A stretch of 64,000 nucleotides of DNA from Episyrphus balteatus (GCF_945859705.1 NC_079137.1:70764277-70828276); one strand, 5' to 3'; shown: positions 12,001 through 23,762, numbered from the stretch's first letter. Translations and numbers: made by a program. The notes: generated from the letters alone by a model not told the origin.

Positions 12001-12213
12001 TAAGGATTTTCCAAAAAAGTGGTCACAAAAAAGTCTCTTTATAACCGTGAAAATATATTTTTTGGAATTGTAAATATTCAATATTCAATTTCCTCGGAAA
12101 ATTCCACATCAATTTCATGTATAATTCTCTATAAAATATTGAGACTAAAAAAAGTTCTAGCGACATGAAAAAGTACAAACCAAATTCGCACCCGTGTGCC
12201 GACAGAGGGTTAA

Positions 12214-12859
12214 TATTGAAACTCATACAGTTCCTGAACGTATTTTGTACGTATAATTAATTTAATTTTTTTCTATTAAACGCTTATAACACAATTACTC
12301 CATTTTTTGTTCGTGTTTTGTGTACTATTCACTAAATTAAGGTTTTTTTTAAAAACTTCAACGCCTTATTTAAAATGATTTCATCGTTATAATCTTTCAA
12401 GATTATATGTAACGGGTGTGACGATTCAGGTTGCTTTGGTGAATTTAAGAAGCCATATTGTAGGTTTTTGAACGAAAAGTCGTGGATATCGTATTTATAA
12501 ACAAACTGTTTTTTAATAACAATTTAAATAAATAACGGGTGTGACGTATTTTTGTTACGGGTGTGACATTGTATGATAAAAAAATTTTAATAAACATTAT
12601 AGAAAAAAAAAAACAAAAAAATACTTCAAATTAAAAATATTTGAGCACTATTTAAACAATAAATAAAATTTTTTAAGAGCCAGAGTTTGAGTGAACATCT
12701 GATTAAATGATCAAAATTAAGGTAGGTAAGCCCGTTCACCAAAAAACTTATATAAGTACAAAAAGGTCACCAATATCAATAGGTATTTTAAGCAAATTAT
12801 TTCAATTTTAAAAAAAGATGCGCGTCCACCAGCAATACAATTGATTCTAGTTTCTTATT
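12214..12859. other. Unique stretch with three GGGTGTGAC motifs
   Basis: No gene seen. GGGTGTGAC occurs at 12414-12422, 12537-12545 and 12559-12567 in the same orientation, twice preceded by TAAC or TTAC. The remainder is A/T-rich with no reading frame of note. Confidence 0.5.
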
Positions 12860-13265
12860 TATTTTAAATCATATTTTAATTGAAAATAAGAGTGTTTATT
12901 TTTCTCATCTTTTACATAAAAAAAAAACTCTTCTTTTTTGAAGTTTTTAGATTGAGGTATGTAATATGAATATTTTTAAAGTAAAAGATAAAAATATTTA
13001 ATTTAATTTTTTAATCGTTCACTTTTTCAACTTTCGTCGAACTACTAAAAATATAATTTTCGAAAACAGGACATTTATTTTTTTTAAATACTGATTAAGA
13101 GTATTACTAGTAAAATATCAATATACTTCAATTTAAAAATTTTAATTTATTAAAAGTTTAATTTTTTGAAGTTGAAAAAATAAAAGAAATCCAATTTCAT
13201 ATTTTCTTGGAGCTCAAGTTCCCTCAGATCGAGTTCGTGCGACTCAGTAGAGCATATTTTTTTTG
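12860..13265 (+). repeat. Decayed family A copy, 3' half
   Basis: TTTTCGAAAACAGGACATTT (about 13057) and the end block GATCGAGTTCGTGCGACTCA (about 13228) match the equivalent positions of preserved copies (AAAACGGGACA and AGAGCAAGTTCGTGCGACC). The 5' half is not recognisable. Confidence 0.55.
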
Positions 13266-13570
13266 CGAAGAAATGACAATGCCTTCAAGAGGATCTTTGT
13301 CACAAAAAAGTAGATCTCTGCTTAACCTTTCGGACTTTCCATTCATAAAAATTAATTAGAAGCACGTAGGTCTATTTGAGAATTGATTGTTACTAGGTTA
13401 AAATTTAATTATTTATTAAGTACCTAAGTTACAAGCCGTCAACCGTAAAGTGATTTTGTCTAAACGGGTGCATGTATTTTGTTCAAATTTGGATTGTTTA
13501 CTATCAAATTCTGAAAGTTGAGTTAGTTGCAATAATCGAATCGGACCTCTAAGATTTTTTTGCATTAATG

Positions 13571-14276
13571 TTTTTTACTTGCTCGATAGAAAAAAAAATT
13601 TGAGGTTTTAATCAAAACCAACATTACGATGATGGAGAAGATCAAAAAAGTGGGTTTCGTCATGCCGTCCGTCGGTCTGTGCGTCTGTGCGTCTGTGCGT
13701 CCGTGCGTCCATCTGTACATCGAGCTAGGGCCTAAACGGATGGATGGATTTGCTTGAAACTTGGTACAGATGCTTTTTAGGTTATTCCCTAGGACCGTTT
13801 TTTTTTTATTTTTTTAATAGGTATCTCCTTTTTAACGCATATCTCCCATATAACGTTTTCGAGGTATTGCAACTTTCTCGAAAACGGCTCTAACGATTTT
13901 GATTAAATTTGGTATACGTAATAGACTTATTGATTCTTACAAAACTGCGTTTTTAGTTTTTCTCAAAAAATGCGGAGAACGGAAATATGGCGTTGCCGTT
14001 TTTCAAAAATTGACATGTTTTTTAAGTTCATATATTTCATCAAAGCATAAGTCAATTTTATTCAAAATTTACAGACATCATAGGTATTGAAGTGTAAAAT
14101 GTAAAAAATATTTTAAAAATTGAATTTTTTTAACTTTCGATTTTTTTTTTTTGTTTTTATTTTTTTTTTCTCCACAAAATCTTAAATTTCCAATAGATAT
14201 ATATAGATATAGATTAAGATAAAGATACTTTGAACTACAAGAGCAAGTACGTGCGACCCAGTCGTGCATTTTATTT
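13571..14276 (+). mobile_element. Family A (subtype A2) copy 3
   Basis: This copy has the clearest subterminal inverted repeat: TACTTGCTC at 13576-13584 and GAGCAAGTA at 14241-14249. The box AACATTACGATGATGGAG (about 13619) is followed by GTCTGTGCGTCTGTGCG repeats (about 13673-13715), then GGGCCTAAACGGATGGATGG. The end carries an imperfect hairpin GTGCGAC-CCA-GTCGTGC (14251-14267) and TTTTATTT. Subterminal inverted repeats plus a 3' hairpin are known features of Helentron-associated elements. No coding capacity. Confidence 0.82.
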
Positions 14277-17200
14277 AGATACTTTATTAGAAAAAATGTA
14301 TGTGTAGTGCATCGATTCTTCAGTACTTCAGTGTTTAAATAAGTTTGAAAATTATCACAATTATTTGTACTTTATCTATTTTTGAGCCAGAATTTATAGT
14401 AAATTTTAAAATTAATTTTTGAAAAAAAAGTAGGTACCTATGGCGTATACGTAATTTTTTCTTGAAAAAAATTTATTGTGTAGGTATTAGTATTTATGTT
14501 TACATATTGCTTTTTTCTCTGTGAAAATCGTTTTCAAAACTAAATTTTACTAAACTCCTTCATAAATACAGTCAAACCCACTTAAAGTAATATAGAATAA
14601 AAAAAAAACTTAAAAGCAAGATGTGCTTGTATTCGATTATAAGGCAAAAAAAAAAAAAAAAAAAAAATAAATAAATAAAACAAAAAATATACCTATGTAT
14701 ATAATAAACAATTTTTTAATCAACAAAAAAAGTTTTCTTAGAAAAATTATTTCCTTTATAGATCAATCAATTTGGATCTCTGCTACTTTCAGAGGTCATT
14801 CTGACAAATCCAATATTCGTTTCACTAATCTGAAGCAGAAACGTGTAAGAGTTATGGTCCTTTAACATCGAGATAAACTTTGTGCCAATGAAGTAAAATA
14901 GCCTTTTTCCACAATATCCCTCCCCTTATCAAAATCCATATTGACAAATCAATGAATTCATTTATTTAATACACACAAAACGATCCAATGCAATTAGTTT
15001 AATCAATCATTTTCTCCAGGGAACCTTTCTCTTTAATGAAAAATTGTCCACGACAAATTTTTAACACAACATTGCCTCACAAAAGTAAAAGACGTTGCAA
15101 CAGATAACGTTCTGTGGTATTTTTCTCCATTTCTGTATAAGTGTGTTTGTATATGTTATCAATTCCCTTCGCTCCAATTAATTAGAATTTACAATAATAG
15201 ATGTCTTCGCCACACCTCGATGATATAACAAAAGAAAAAAAAATCCTTTTAGCTTTGAATAAAATATATACAACAACTTCTTTGGAGTTTTCTTCTTCTT
15301 CTTCTGATGAATCCAACCCTTAAAAACATTTTCTGGTGTGTCGTCCTTTAGAGTCCTCCTCGTCGTTGTCGTAATCCAATATTAAATGCATTTTCGAATG
15401 CAATATTTACACAGCTCAAACACGCAAACAGCTATAGATAGATAGAGAGAGTGAGAGGGAAAGACTTGTTAAAATATTAGATATTGAGATATTTTACAAA
15501 ACGTACTATATCCTTCATATGCAAGTATCTATCTATCTATATAATACTTATGTCCTTGAAGCTTATTGTAAAAAATATATACAACTGCACTTACTTTACC
15601 ATGCTAGCTAGCTACATCCTCTGATATGGTTGTAAGTTTGTGTGTGCAATTTTGTGTTTGCCAATTCAAATTGATTTCTCTTGCTTCTCTCAAAAAGGAC
15701 CCAGGACGAAACACCAACACCATAAGTTTCTATATGATTTCTTTGGCATGCATTTTTTTTTTTTGTATTTTTTTTATCATTTTTGGAAAATCTATTGGTA
15801 CGATGAAAAATAGTTGGCGCATCACTATAACAAGGACACTTCACACTCTCACGTTTCAATATGCGCCATCATTTTCGTTTCACTATACGAATGGCATTTA
15901 TTTATAAAGTAAACTCCTGCCCTAAGGGAGGGGGTGGTGAATGGTGAGGCATCAGATGAGTAAACGGTGTATGGTTGTCGATATTCAGCGGATGGGGGTT
16001 GTTGCAAAAAAGGACGACAAGGACGAGGAAATATACAAACTGCGAAGCAAAACAACAATATATCCAAACAAAGCAACGGACGACCTTTTACATATATATT
16101 TTACGTCGTCGTTAGTCGGGTATAGTGGATTTCTATACGCGCAACCATTCAATATGTTTGTGCATTGTCTGGCACTTTGAGGATCTCTAAAAATGTTACC
16201 TCTCATCCTTTGCCTATAGTAGAGAGTGGATGCATGCCTATATCCTTGAAGTAGTCGTTATTTTGCAATCCCATTATAATAGTGTGTTTTGTATGTGTGT
16301 GTGTGTGGGTGTAGGTTAGGTGAGTAAAGAAGGTGAAAAGGTTTCAAAATCTTCTCCCTGAGGTATACTTTGTCCTTAACAACGGATGTTGACGGGCCAG
16401 AAATACAAAACCGCGAAAGGAAACTATAAGGTGAAATGATGTCGTCTTCTATCTTTTTTATATACCTTAAAATATATAGTTGCAGTCAGCCTCTCTTTCG
16501 GGAAATGACTATAGTAAAGAAGAGTGTGGAGCTTTTGCTTTTGTATTGTGTAAGTCAGAGCCTTTTATAATGATATTCGGAGAGACAAATTTCTTAACAA
16601 ACGACACCGCACAAAGGTTGCTATGTTGTTGTTTTTTTTTTCTTTTCTTGTGTTGCTTTTGAAACATTGAGAGAAGAAGGAGGAAGGATATGGTATCGCA
16701 GATTCAAGTGAAACACATCTTGGAGACTTTGCAGAAATTGCATTTCCATGAACCCCATACTGGGTTAGGTATATTTATGTGGGAGTATAGTGAAAATTTA
16801 GTAAATAAACCTACCTGCTTTTGATGAAGTTGGGAAAAGTAAGTGTTGGCGTTAATACACTCTTAAAAAGATGTGGTGTTTTTTCTTATAGTTTTAACAT
16901 TTAAAAATTTAAATTGAGGAATTAGGCTTTAACAGTTATGATAAAATAGGCATTTTTGTCAAGAATGACAGATATTTTATACAAGTCATATTTTTTATAA
17001 TATCAAAGCTGAAGAAACCATATACCTTCAACAAATCAATCAGACATCAGAAAACGAAAATTGTTATTAAAAGGCATTTTAGTAAATTAAAGTTAAAATT
17101 AAGAACAAATTAGAAACAAAAATGATTTTTGGGTTTTTTAAGAAAACTTAACTTTTTTTTTTGAAAAATCATTTTTTTTAGAGGTTTCAATAAATTCTGT

Positions 17201-17334
17201 TGACACACTTTGAAAATATTATAGAACTTTTAGCTTTTTTGCTTATCGACAGGGTCCAAAAATGCTCTAAAATATCGAAAATCTTTTGTTAGTTTCTAAA
17301 GTACAATTAAAAAAATTTTCGAAAAAACTTATGT
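14277..17334. other. Unique A/T-rich non-coding stretch
   Basis: No supportable gene. It contains a GGCGTATACGTAA motif (about 14444), a long A run (about 14647-14667), a TTC run (15292-15304), an ATCT run (about 15527-15540), a GT run (about 16282-16310) and several AAGGAC/GTCCTT hexamers (15343-15348, 15552-15557, 16010-16015, 16019-16024, 16372-16377). Open frames near 15600-16200 overlap on both strands and have no domain I recognise. Confidence 0.55.
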
Positions 17335-18284
17335 AAGACCCCAAGGGCCTACATTTTTAACGAAAATACATATATGGGCTTAATTTTTTTAACAAGAACA
17401 AAAATTAAATGAGGTCTTAAGACAAGACCGAGAGTGCTTCTGAAATATTCATTCAAACAACACCGAGTTAATATTGGTTTCATAACAAGGACAACTTTAC
17501 ATTTCTGTTTAAGACCCTAGAATAAACTTTTGGGACCTTAAGAAAACTGAAATTGTTATGTGTATTTTAAAAAAAGACCTTATTGGTCTTTAAAAAACTA
17601 CAAAGAAACAAAAAAGTCGAGTACCTAAGACCTTTAAAAGTAAAAAAAAAAAAAATAATATCCTTATGACAGGGGAACAAATATTGTGTCGAAAAATTTC
17701 GTCTCGAGTTTAATGATAATTTAATAATTACTTACAACAAAAAAAAAAAAAATATTTTATTGAAAAATAGGACCCCTTTCAAAAAGAAAATAAAACATAA
17801 TTTTGTGTTTGTTAATAAAGGTCTTGATAAAATTATGCTTCCTCAAGACGAAAACATAAAATTTTTTATGCAAATTTGTATGTTCTACCGAAAAATATAT
17901 TTTTAATGGCCTCTATAGAGGCCTTAGCTTATTAAAAGAGGTCCCAAAATAAAATCATGTTTCTTTATTTATTTATTTATTTATTTAGCTTAATACAAGC
18001 ATAGAAACTTACAACTATTGTTTACTATTTTTTTATCAAAGGATGAGAAGCTCGCCGGTTTACAGGGTTTTGCCAAAGAAAGCACAGTAAAACTCGGCTA
18101 TAGAAGAAACCAAAACTCAAACTCTTTATTTTCACTATAAAATCGTTCTTTATTGTTCTTTATTTTCTTTTAAATACAATTTTAATAATAACTTATATAT
18201 TACTTAAAAATAATGCCTGCGAGCAGGGGATCTCGGACGGAGATAAAAGAATAAAACCCTACGGTGACCAAAATATGCAAAGAT

Positions 18285-18475
18285 GACCAAACTCAGAGTG
18301 AGATGGTGGCCCCTGAAGGAGACCAGACAAAGACCGACCTCAGAGTGAGACGGTGACCTCAGACGGAGGCAGGGAGATGACCAAACTCCAAGTGAGATGG
18401 TGGCCTCGGACAGAGACGGGGAAAATACCTAATGGTCGGAAGTAATGCCCTTAACTCAAAGTGAGAAGGGGAATT
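18285..18475. repeat. Degenerate short tandem repeats, CTCAGAGTGAGATGGTG type
   Basis: Variants of ACTCAGAGTGAGATGGTGGC occur at about 18289, 18338, 18384 and 18455, separated by GGAC, GAGAC and ACCAAA blocks. Spacing is 46-71 bp. They lie in the locally G/C-richer insertion. Confidence 0.6.
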
Positions 18476-18779
18476 CGGAAAGAGACGCTAAATCTACCTA
18501 GCTAACTTCAAAACGGTAATTTGCCAAAATTCAAAAATTTACAACAATACAGTATATCTATTATGGCTTAAATATGTGTATTGAGGGAGAAATCGTCTAC
18601 TCGAAGTAGATCCAAAAGATCTCTGGTTTATTCGGATTTTTTAACTTCTACATAGTAATATTTTTACAAAAAGCGAATGTGAATTATATATAATCAAACA
18701 CTAAAATTTATGTTAAATTAATTACAATTATGATTTTGTATATAAAACGAAAATCTAAGTTGTCGGGTTTCTTTTGCTA

Positions 18780-18960
18780 TTGATGGCATAGTCCGGGACG
18801 TTGAGTTGTTTCGGTTTCAGGTTTATAGTCCGAGATGGGCTGTTGCCAAATAGTTTTAATTAAATTGATGCTGTTGATGGCGTAGTCCGGGACGTTCTAT
18901 CATTTCGGTTTCGGTTTTATAGTCCGGGATGGTCGGTTGCCATACGGTTTGAATAAAATT
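18780..18960. repeat. Two tandem copies of an about 94-bp unit
   Basis: TTGATGGCATAGTCCGGGAC at 18780 and TTGATGGCGTAGTCCGGGAC at 18874 begin two units; TTATAGTCCGAGATGG (about 18823) and TTATAGTCCGGGATGG (about 18918) recur at the same offset. Within each unit TAGTCCG(G/A)GA(C/T)G itself occurs twice. Confidence 0.8.
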
Positions 18961-19175
18961 GGTTTGCGGTGGGAAGGAAAGTGTGACGCTTCGTTACAAT
19001 ATTATATAATATAATTATGATTGAATTTGTGAAATAATAGTATTTTAAAACTCCTTACAAGAATTTAAAATAATACTTTAGGGTCCTTATCCTATACCTA
19101 GTCTTTTGAAAAATACATATATTATGTCTTAAATCAAATAGTTGCTGACCGCTTGTTTTTAGGTGGTCTTTTTCT

Positions 19176-21269
19176 CTGTGCAGTGGTAATGGATTTATAA
19201 GACGTTTTCAAAGTAATAAAAGTTCAAAAATATCAAAAAGAATTCATAGACGCACGATAAACAACATTGTATACTAGAAACTAGATTATTTTTAGAGTTT
19301 TAAAATGTTCGAAACATTTTTACTGTCCCGAACCTTGTTCCTAATGACACTTCTTTTAAATATGGTTTGAAAAATTTGTTTCAAAATATTTCATTTGACC
19401 TAAATTTGTTATCTCCTATACATTATGAGCTAGGTAACTCCACGATCATCGCACCGCTTGTACTATATCATTCATTTCTGCTATTATTTAGTTTCTTAAA
19501 CTAAGAATTGGTTAAAAAATGAACATTTTGTTCAAAAGAAGAAAAATATAGTTTCACGAGTTTTTTCTAAGTGTAGGTATATTGTAAGTTTTTTTTTTCA
19601 GAACCAAAACTTTTTCTCTTCACCTAGTTTAAAGTTTTTTTTTATTTTTCTTATACCTATGTTAAAATAAAATTCGTCTTTTGAATTACAAAGCTTTGAT
19701 GTCTCAGAAACGTGGAAAATAGTGGTTTTGAATTTTTACTTTCCCTATTTTTTTTTGTTTGATCAAAAGAAAATATTCGGCGACTTAAGAAAGTTGAGAA
19801 ATTATAGTGAAATTTGTCTTTTCCACCCTTTTTTTTCTATAAACTAATTCCCAGAATACGCTAGCTTGGTTTCTTATGATTGTAAGTTTGAAGACGCGTA
19901 CATATATAAATGACATTGATGTATTCCTGTCAAAGAAACTTTCATAGGAACACATGTTTAAGTCTCGAAGGTGGTTTTCCCATTTTGTACTTTTTGTGCT
20001 TTTAATTTCCTCTTTGATCAAAGTGACATGCAAACCACGCACAAGAAATGTTCTTTTTTTAATAATAATTTGCAAATTAAATGCAACTTTCATTTTTAAT
20101 CGTCTTACAAAAAAATATCCTTGAAATGAATATCAAATTTTGAAAAAGAAAATTATTTAATTTGAAAATGCATGCAAAGGTACGAGAAATGACATGTGTT
20201 ATGTTTCCCAGATTACGAATAAATTTTGCATTATGGGAAAAATTTTAACCATGAAAAAAATTTCCTCCACTCCTTTAAACAATCTAATTAACTTTTCAAA
20301 AATATCCCTTTTCTTTGAATTCATCTCAATACTTTTCCAGCTAATTTCACCATAAATAAAAAAAAAAAAAAAAAAAAAAACAAAATAAAAAAAAAATCAC
20401 TTTCCACTTGAATTTTGAATTTGAATCCTTTTTCATAAGTGAAATAAATCAAAGTTCCGTTTTTTCAAGAGTGAATATAATCCAAAATAAAAGCAAAGTA
20501 AGAAAACAAGAAAAATATATTTCTATTCCTTGAGTCCGATTAATATTATTACAAAACTATTGGTGCATAGGATTTCTTGAGAGAGCTGCTATACCTACTT
20601 TACACAGAGAATGCCGGCATACCTTATAGCTATTTATTCCAATCTTTTCAACTGGAGAGTAAAAAAAAAAATGTTATAGAAAAAGCCATTCGACCATCAT
20701 TCGTCGTCCTTCTTCTGCTTCTTCTCCTAAACACACAGAGGGTAAATATGCATCATCGAAAGGAAATATTCTTTTGATGTTAACCAAGATCCATTATCCG
20801 CACATTTAAATATTTCATTCTCTGACTTTGTACTTCACAGATGATTACATTCGTAAGATCTCTTCGATATCAAAGAAGAGAAGAATTAAAAAAAAAAAAT
20901 AAATAAATGTAAAGAAAAGAAAATGAAAAATACTAAGAAAATCATTTTATTTTTTGATTTGAAATGGTCGATTGAATTTTGAGTTGAAGTTACATATAAA
21001 CATAAAACGTTATAAATTATTGTATTGACTATTTGAAAGGAAAAAAAAAAAAATAAAAAAAAAACACAATCATGGGAAAGAAGAAAGGTTGAAAGTTTTA
21101 AGGTTTCAGTAACAGAAGGAAAAATTCACATATTTAGAAATTAATTTTGAAAATAAAAAAGGAGATAATTTGAAGTAAATTGAGCGAATTTTTTGCGTGA
21201 TATTTGCTGTAAGACATTAGACATGCAAATTTAACATGTATAGATTTTTTACTTGCTTTTAAACTACCA
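19176..21269. other. Unique A/T-rich non-coding stretch
   Basis: No supportable gene. Long A runs at about 20359-20381 and 21042-21063, and a GTCCTT hexamer at 20706-20711. An open frame of about 100 codons on the minus strand near 19785-20093 has no recognisable domain and is not supported by composition. Confidence 0.55.
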
Positions 21270-21550
21270 CTTTATACCAGGGTTGTAAAAAATCATTTTA
21301 TTTTTAATGCATTTGTTTACCATTACAAATTACAAAAAAATATATTTATTGCAAATAAAAAAATTGCATTAAAAAAATTTTTTTTATTGCAACTGAAAAA
21401 TATTTGCATATAAAAAAAATAAATATTTACTACCTACAACTAAAAATATTTTGCATTAGAAAAATTGTATTGCAAATAAAAAAATTTGCGTGGAAAATAA
21501 AATTTTTATATCAAATAAAAATATTTTGAAATTCGACGAGAATTAAAAAT

Positions 21551-22393
21551 AAATTGCACGACTGGGGTCGCACGTACTTGCTCTTATGCTTAAAGTAACT
21601 ATAATGTTAAAGCTTTTTATTCAAGATATTAAAAATTTGATATTTTGAAGAAATTTCATAAGTAGTATAAATAAATTAAATCTGTTTTTATAATTAACTA
21701 AACTCCGTTTTAAATTATCTTAAAAAAAAAAAATATGCCATTTTATTTCTTGTATAAAAAGGTATTTTTAGAAAAAAATTTTCGAAAATTGTAGGAGCCG
21801 TTTTTTAAAAAAATAGTTTTTTATATATAAAATTTTTTTTACATTTTTCAAAAAAAAGTTGGGATGCCATTTTGAAGAAATAATTAATATACACATTAAA
21901 ACTAAATTTCAAAATTTTTCATTGATCCGTTTTCAAAAAATTGATTTTTCAAAAAAAAATTTTGAAATATTTTTTAAAAAACCAAAAATGCGTTTTTTGA
22001 AAATTTTCTAAAATTTTAATATTATCTTTACTTACACACTTTTGTATAAAAATTTTCATTTAAATCGGGTTAATGTTGTACGAGATATTCAGAAACGAAA
22101 AATACCGTTCTATGACAGGTACCGTTAATAACGGTACAAAAAATATTTTTTTTATTTAAAAAGTTGGCTCTTATGTGTAGTACTACACACAAAAATTTTA
22201 ATCAAAATCGTTAGAGCCGTTTTTGAAAAAAATTAACTTTTCTATTTCCGTTATATGGCAGGTACCGTTAGTTTTGGTCATAAAAAAAAAATTTCAATTT
22301 CCCCTCTAGGGAATCACCAAAAACTGCTAACTACCAAGTTTGAAGAAAATCACTTCACTCGTTTAGGCTGCAGCTCCAGATAGAGACAGACAC

Positions 22394-22426
<33 letters not shown>

Positions 22427-22552
22427 ATTGCCGGACCCACTTTTTTGGCATTCTCCATCATCGTAATGTCATTTAAAATTGTTATCTCGAGTTCGATTTT
22501 TTTTACGAATCCTAAACTTGCCTATACCTGTACCTATATCGCAAGTAAAAAA
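21551..22552 (-). mobile_element. Family A (Helitron-like) copy 4, reverse, nested in a hAT-like element
   Basis: On the minus strand it starts TTTTTACTTGCGATATAGG (from about 22550) and ends GACCCCAGTCGTGCA near 21555. It is collinear with copy 2 throughout, including GTTAGAGCCGTTTTTGAAAA (22210) and AACGGTACCTGTC in complement, and carries a short (ACAG)n tract. It sits between the two TGCAAATAAAAA-rich arms of the surrounding hAT-like element, so it arrived after that element. Confidence 0.82.
22384..22425. repeat. (ACAG)n microsatellite inside family A copy 4
   Basis: About ten ACAG units, with a CACACAG variant at the start. The tract is much shorter than the equivalent one at 11766-11877, showing length change of the same internal microsatellite between copies. 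Confidence 0.92.
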
Positions 22553-22916
22553 GATTCAATGCACTCATTTTGCATTGAATTTTTTTTCACTGCAGAAAAT
22601 ATTTTGTTTGTAATACATTATTTTTTTTTTTTTCAATGCAAAATATTTATATTTCTAATACAAATTTTATTTTCAATGTAAATTTTTTGCGTTTGTAACA
22701 CAATTTTTTTAATGCAAAATATTTTTATTTGCAAAAAAAAATTATTTTCAATGTAAATTTTTTGCATTTGCAATAAAATTTTTTTTAATGCAATATATTT
22801 TCAGTTGCAACAAAAATTTTTTTTAAATGCAAATATTTTTATTTGCAATAAATATTTTTTTTTTAATTTCTAATGCATTTTTTTTAAATTGATATTTTTA
22901 CAACCCTGCTTTATAC

Positions 22917-23762
22917 AATATCACAAAAATTCAAGGCCTTCTTCTCATTTTTCAATTTTTTTCCTTATATTTATTTGTTACATTCTCAATTTCGTTAAAA
23001 TTATATTAAACTTTGCCTCTCTTCCATCGTCTTTATATTTTGTTCATATTTATTGTTTCAAATACCCGTAAGGCAATTTAACTTCCGGAATATGATCCGG
23101 CTCTTGATATGAGTGATGATGATACAACACTCTCTCTATAGGAAACTTCTTGGAAATATTATTTTACACTAATACACACAAACAGAAATGACGACCAAAC
23201 AAATGGTCTAACAAAACCAAGCCAGGCATAAGGTTTTGTCGACCAAAGTTTTTAAAGGCAGAGCAGCAGAGTATCCACATTCTAGCCATCTAACCAAGTC
23301 ACTTTTCATGATTCATCATTTGCTTTTCATATCATATCGCACTCCTTGTATACTGCTTTTACTCATATACCCTACTCCTGAGTCCTGAATCATTTCATAT
23401 CCTTATGTCATGCTGATGGGCTCTGTTTTGCTTCGTCTTTTTCTCATCGTCCTCGTCGTTGTCGACATTAATTTATAAGGAGTGCGCATTACTAATAAAA
23501 TAAACTTTTACAATATTTATTTGAGGGTTTGTTTTAATAACATCGGAAATCCGCAAGGGAAGATGAGCAAAAAACTGCCTCAAGCAAATCATTTTTGTTC
23601 TTCTCTTTCTCTGACGGATTATATTCGTACAAAATAAAAAAGTACGTATACGATACAGTGTACTGGTCATTTTTGTATTTTTTGTTTGTTTTATATATAT
23701 ATATATTTTAAATGATCATATAAATTGAGCTGAATGAATAGGATGATACTAATATTTTTAAC
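22917..23762. other. Unique non-coding stretch
   Basis: No supportable gene. Contains an AT run at about 23693-23706 and TCGTCCTCGTCGTTGTCG near 23446. Nothing else resolved. Confidence 0.5.

Larger units (their letters stand above)
10883..12209. mobile_element. piggyBac-like MITE, enlarged by a nested family A insertion
   Basis: The element begins CCCTCTGTCGGCACACGGGT at 10883 and ends with the perfect inverted complement at 12209. Both sides are flanked by TTAA (10879-10882 and 12210-12213), the known piggyBac target and duplication. The second copy at 34852-35049 is about 198 bp and aligns along its whole length in the opposite orientation, which shows that here 10925-12000 is an inserted family A copy. 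A further block of about 48 bp between two CATG (around 12117-12166) is absent from the second copy and looks like a local duplication or insertion. No transposase is present. Confidence 0.88.
17952..18995 (-). mobile_element. Possible minus-strand non-LTR retroelement fragment with (TAAA)n tail
   Basis: Read on the minus strand, the sequence ends ATTAAGC followed by TAAATAAATAAATAAATAAA (complement of about 17963-17990), which is the usual 3' tail form of several insect non-LTR retroelements. It is less A/T-rich than its flanks, and includes two families of short repeats (18285-18475 and 18780-18960). No reverse transcriptase reading frame is visible, so it is at best a 3' or non-coding fragment. 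A retroelement long terminal repeat or an unrelated repeat is also possible. The right boundary near TGTGACGCTTCGTTACA (about 18980) is a guess. Confidence 0.35.
17335..19175. repeat. Region with dispersed AAGACC/GGTCTT motifs, split by an insertion
   Basis: AAGACC or GGTCTT recur (about 17337, 17412, 17424, 17511, 17573, 17586, 17628, 17818), with related GGACC and AGGTCCC variants, and continue after the insertion (GGGTCCTTA at about 19081, GGTGGTCTTTT at about 19161). A perfect 16-bp palindrome GGCCTCTATAGAGGCC lies at 17908-17923. This looks like a repeat-rich element of unknown type into which the 17952-18995 sequence was inserted. Confidence 0.4.
21278..22908. mobile_element. hAT-like non-autonomous element with perfect 8-bp target duplication
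   Basis: The left tip is CAGGGTTGTAAAAA at 21278 and the right tip is TTTTTACAACCCTG ending at 22908. The flanking 8 bases are identical, CTTTATAC at 21270-21277 and 22909-22916. Both arms are filled with variants of TTGCAAATAAAAATATTTTG and its complement (21300-21540 and 22555-22880), so the arms are large imperfect inverted repeats. The middle (21551-22552) is a nested family A copy. No transposase frame. The tip and 8-bp duplication are the hAT signature, and the match with the first tip at 2614 (CAGGGTTG) suggests related elements. Confidence 0.85.

Noticed and set aside
11634..12026. Frames reading (TDRQ)n and (CLSV)n
   Set aside because: Both are the (ACAG)n microsatellite of family A read on each strand.
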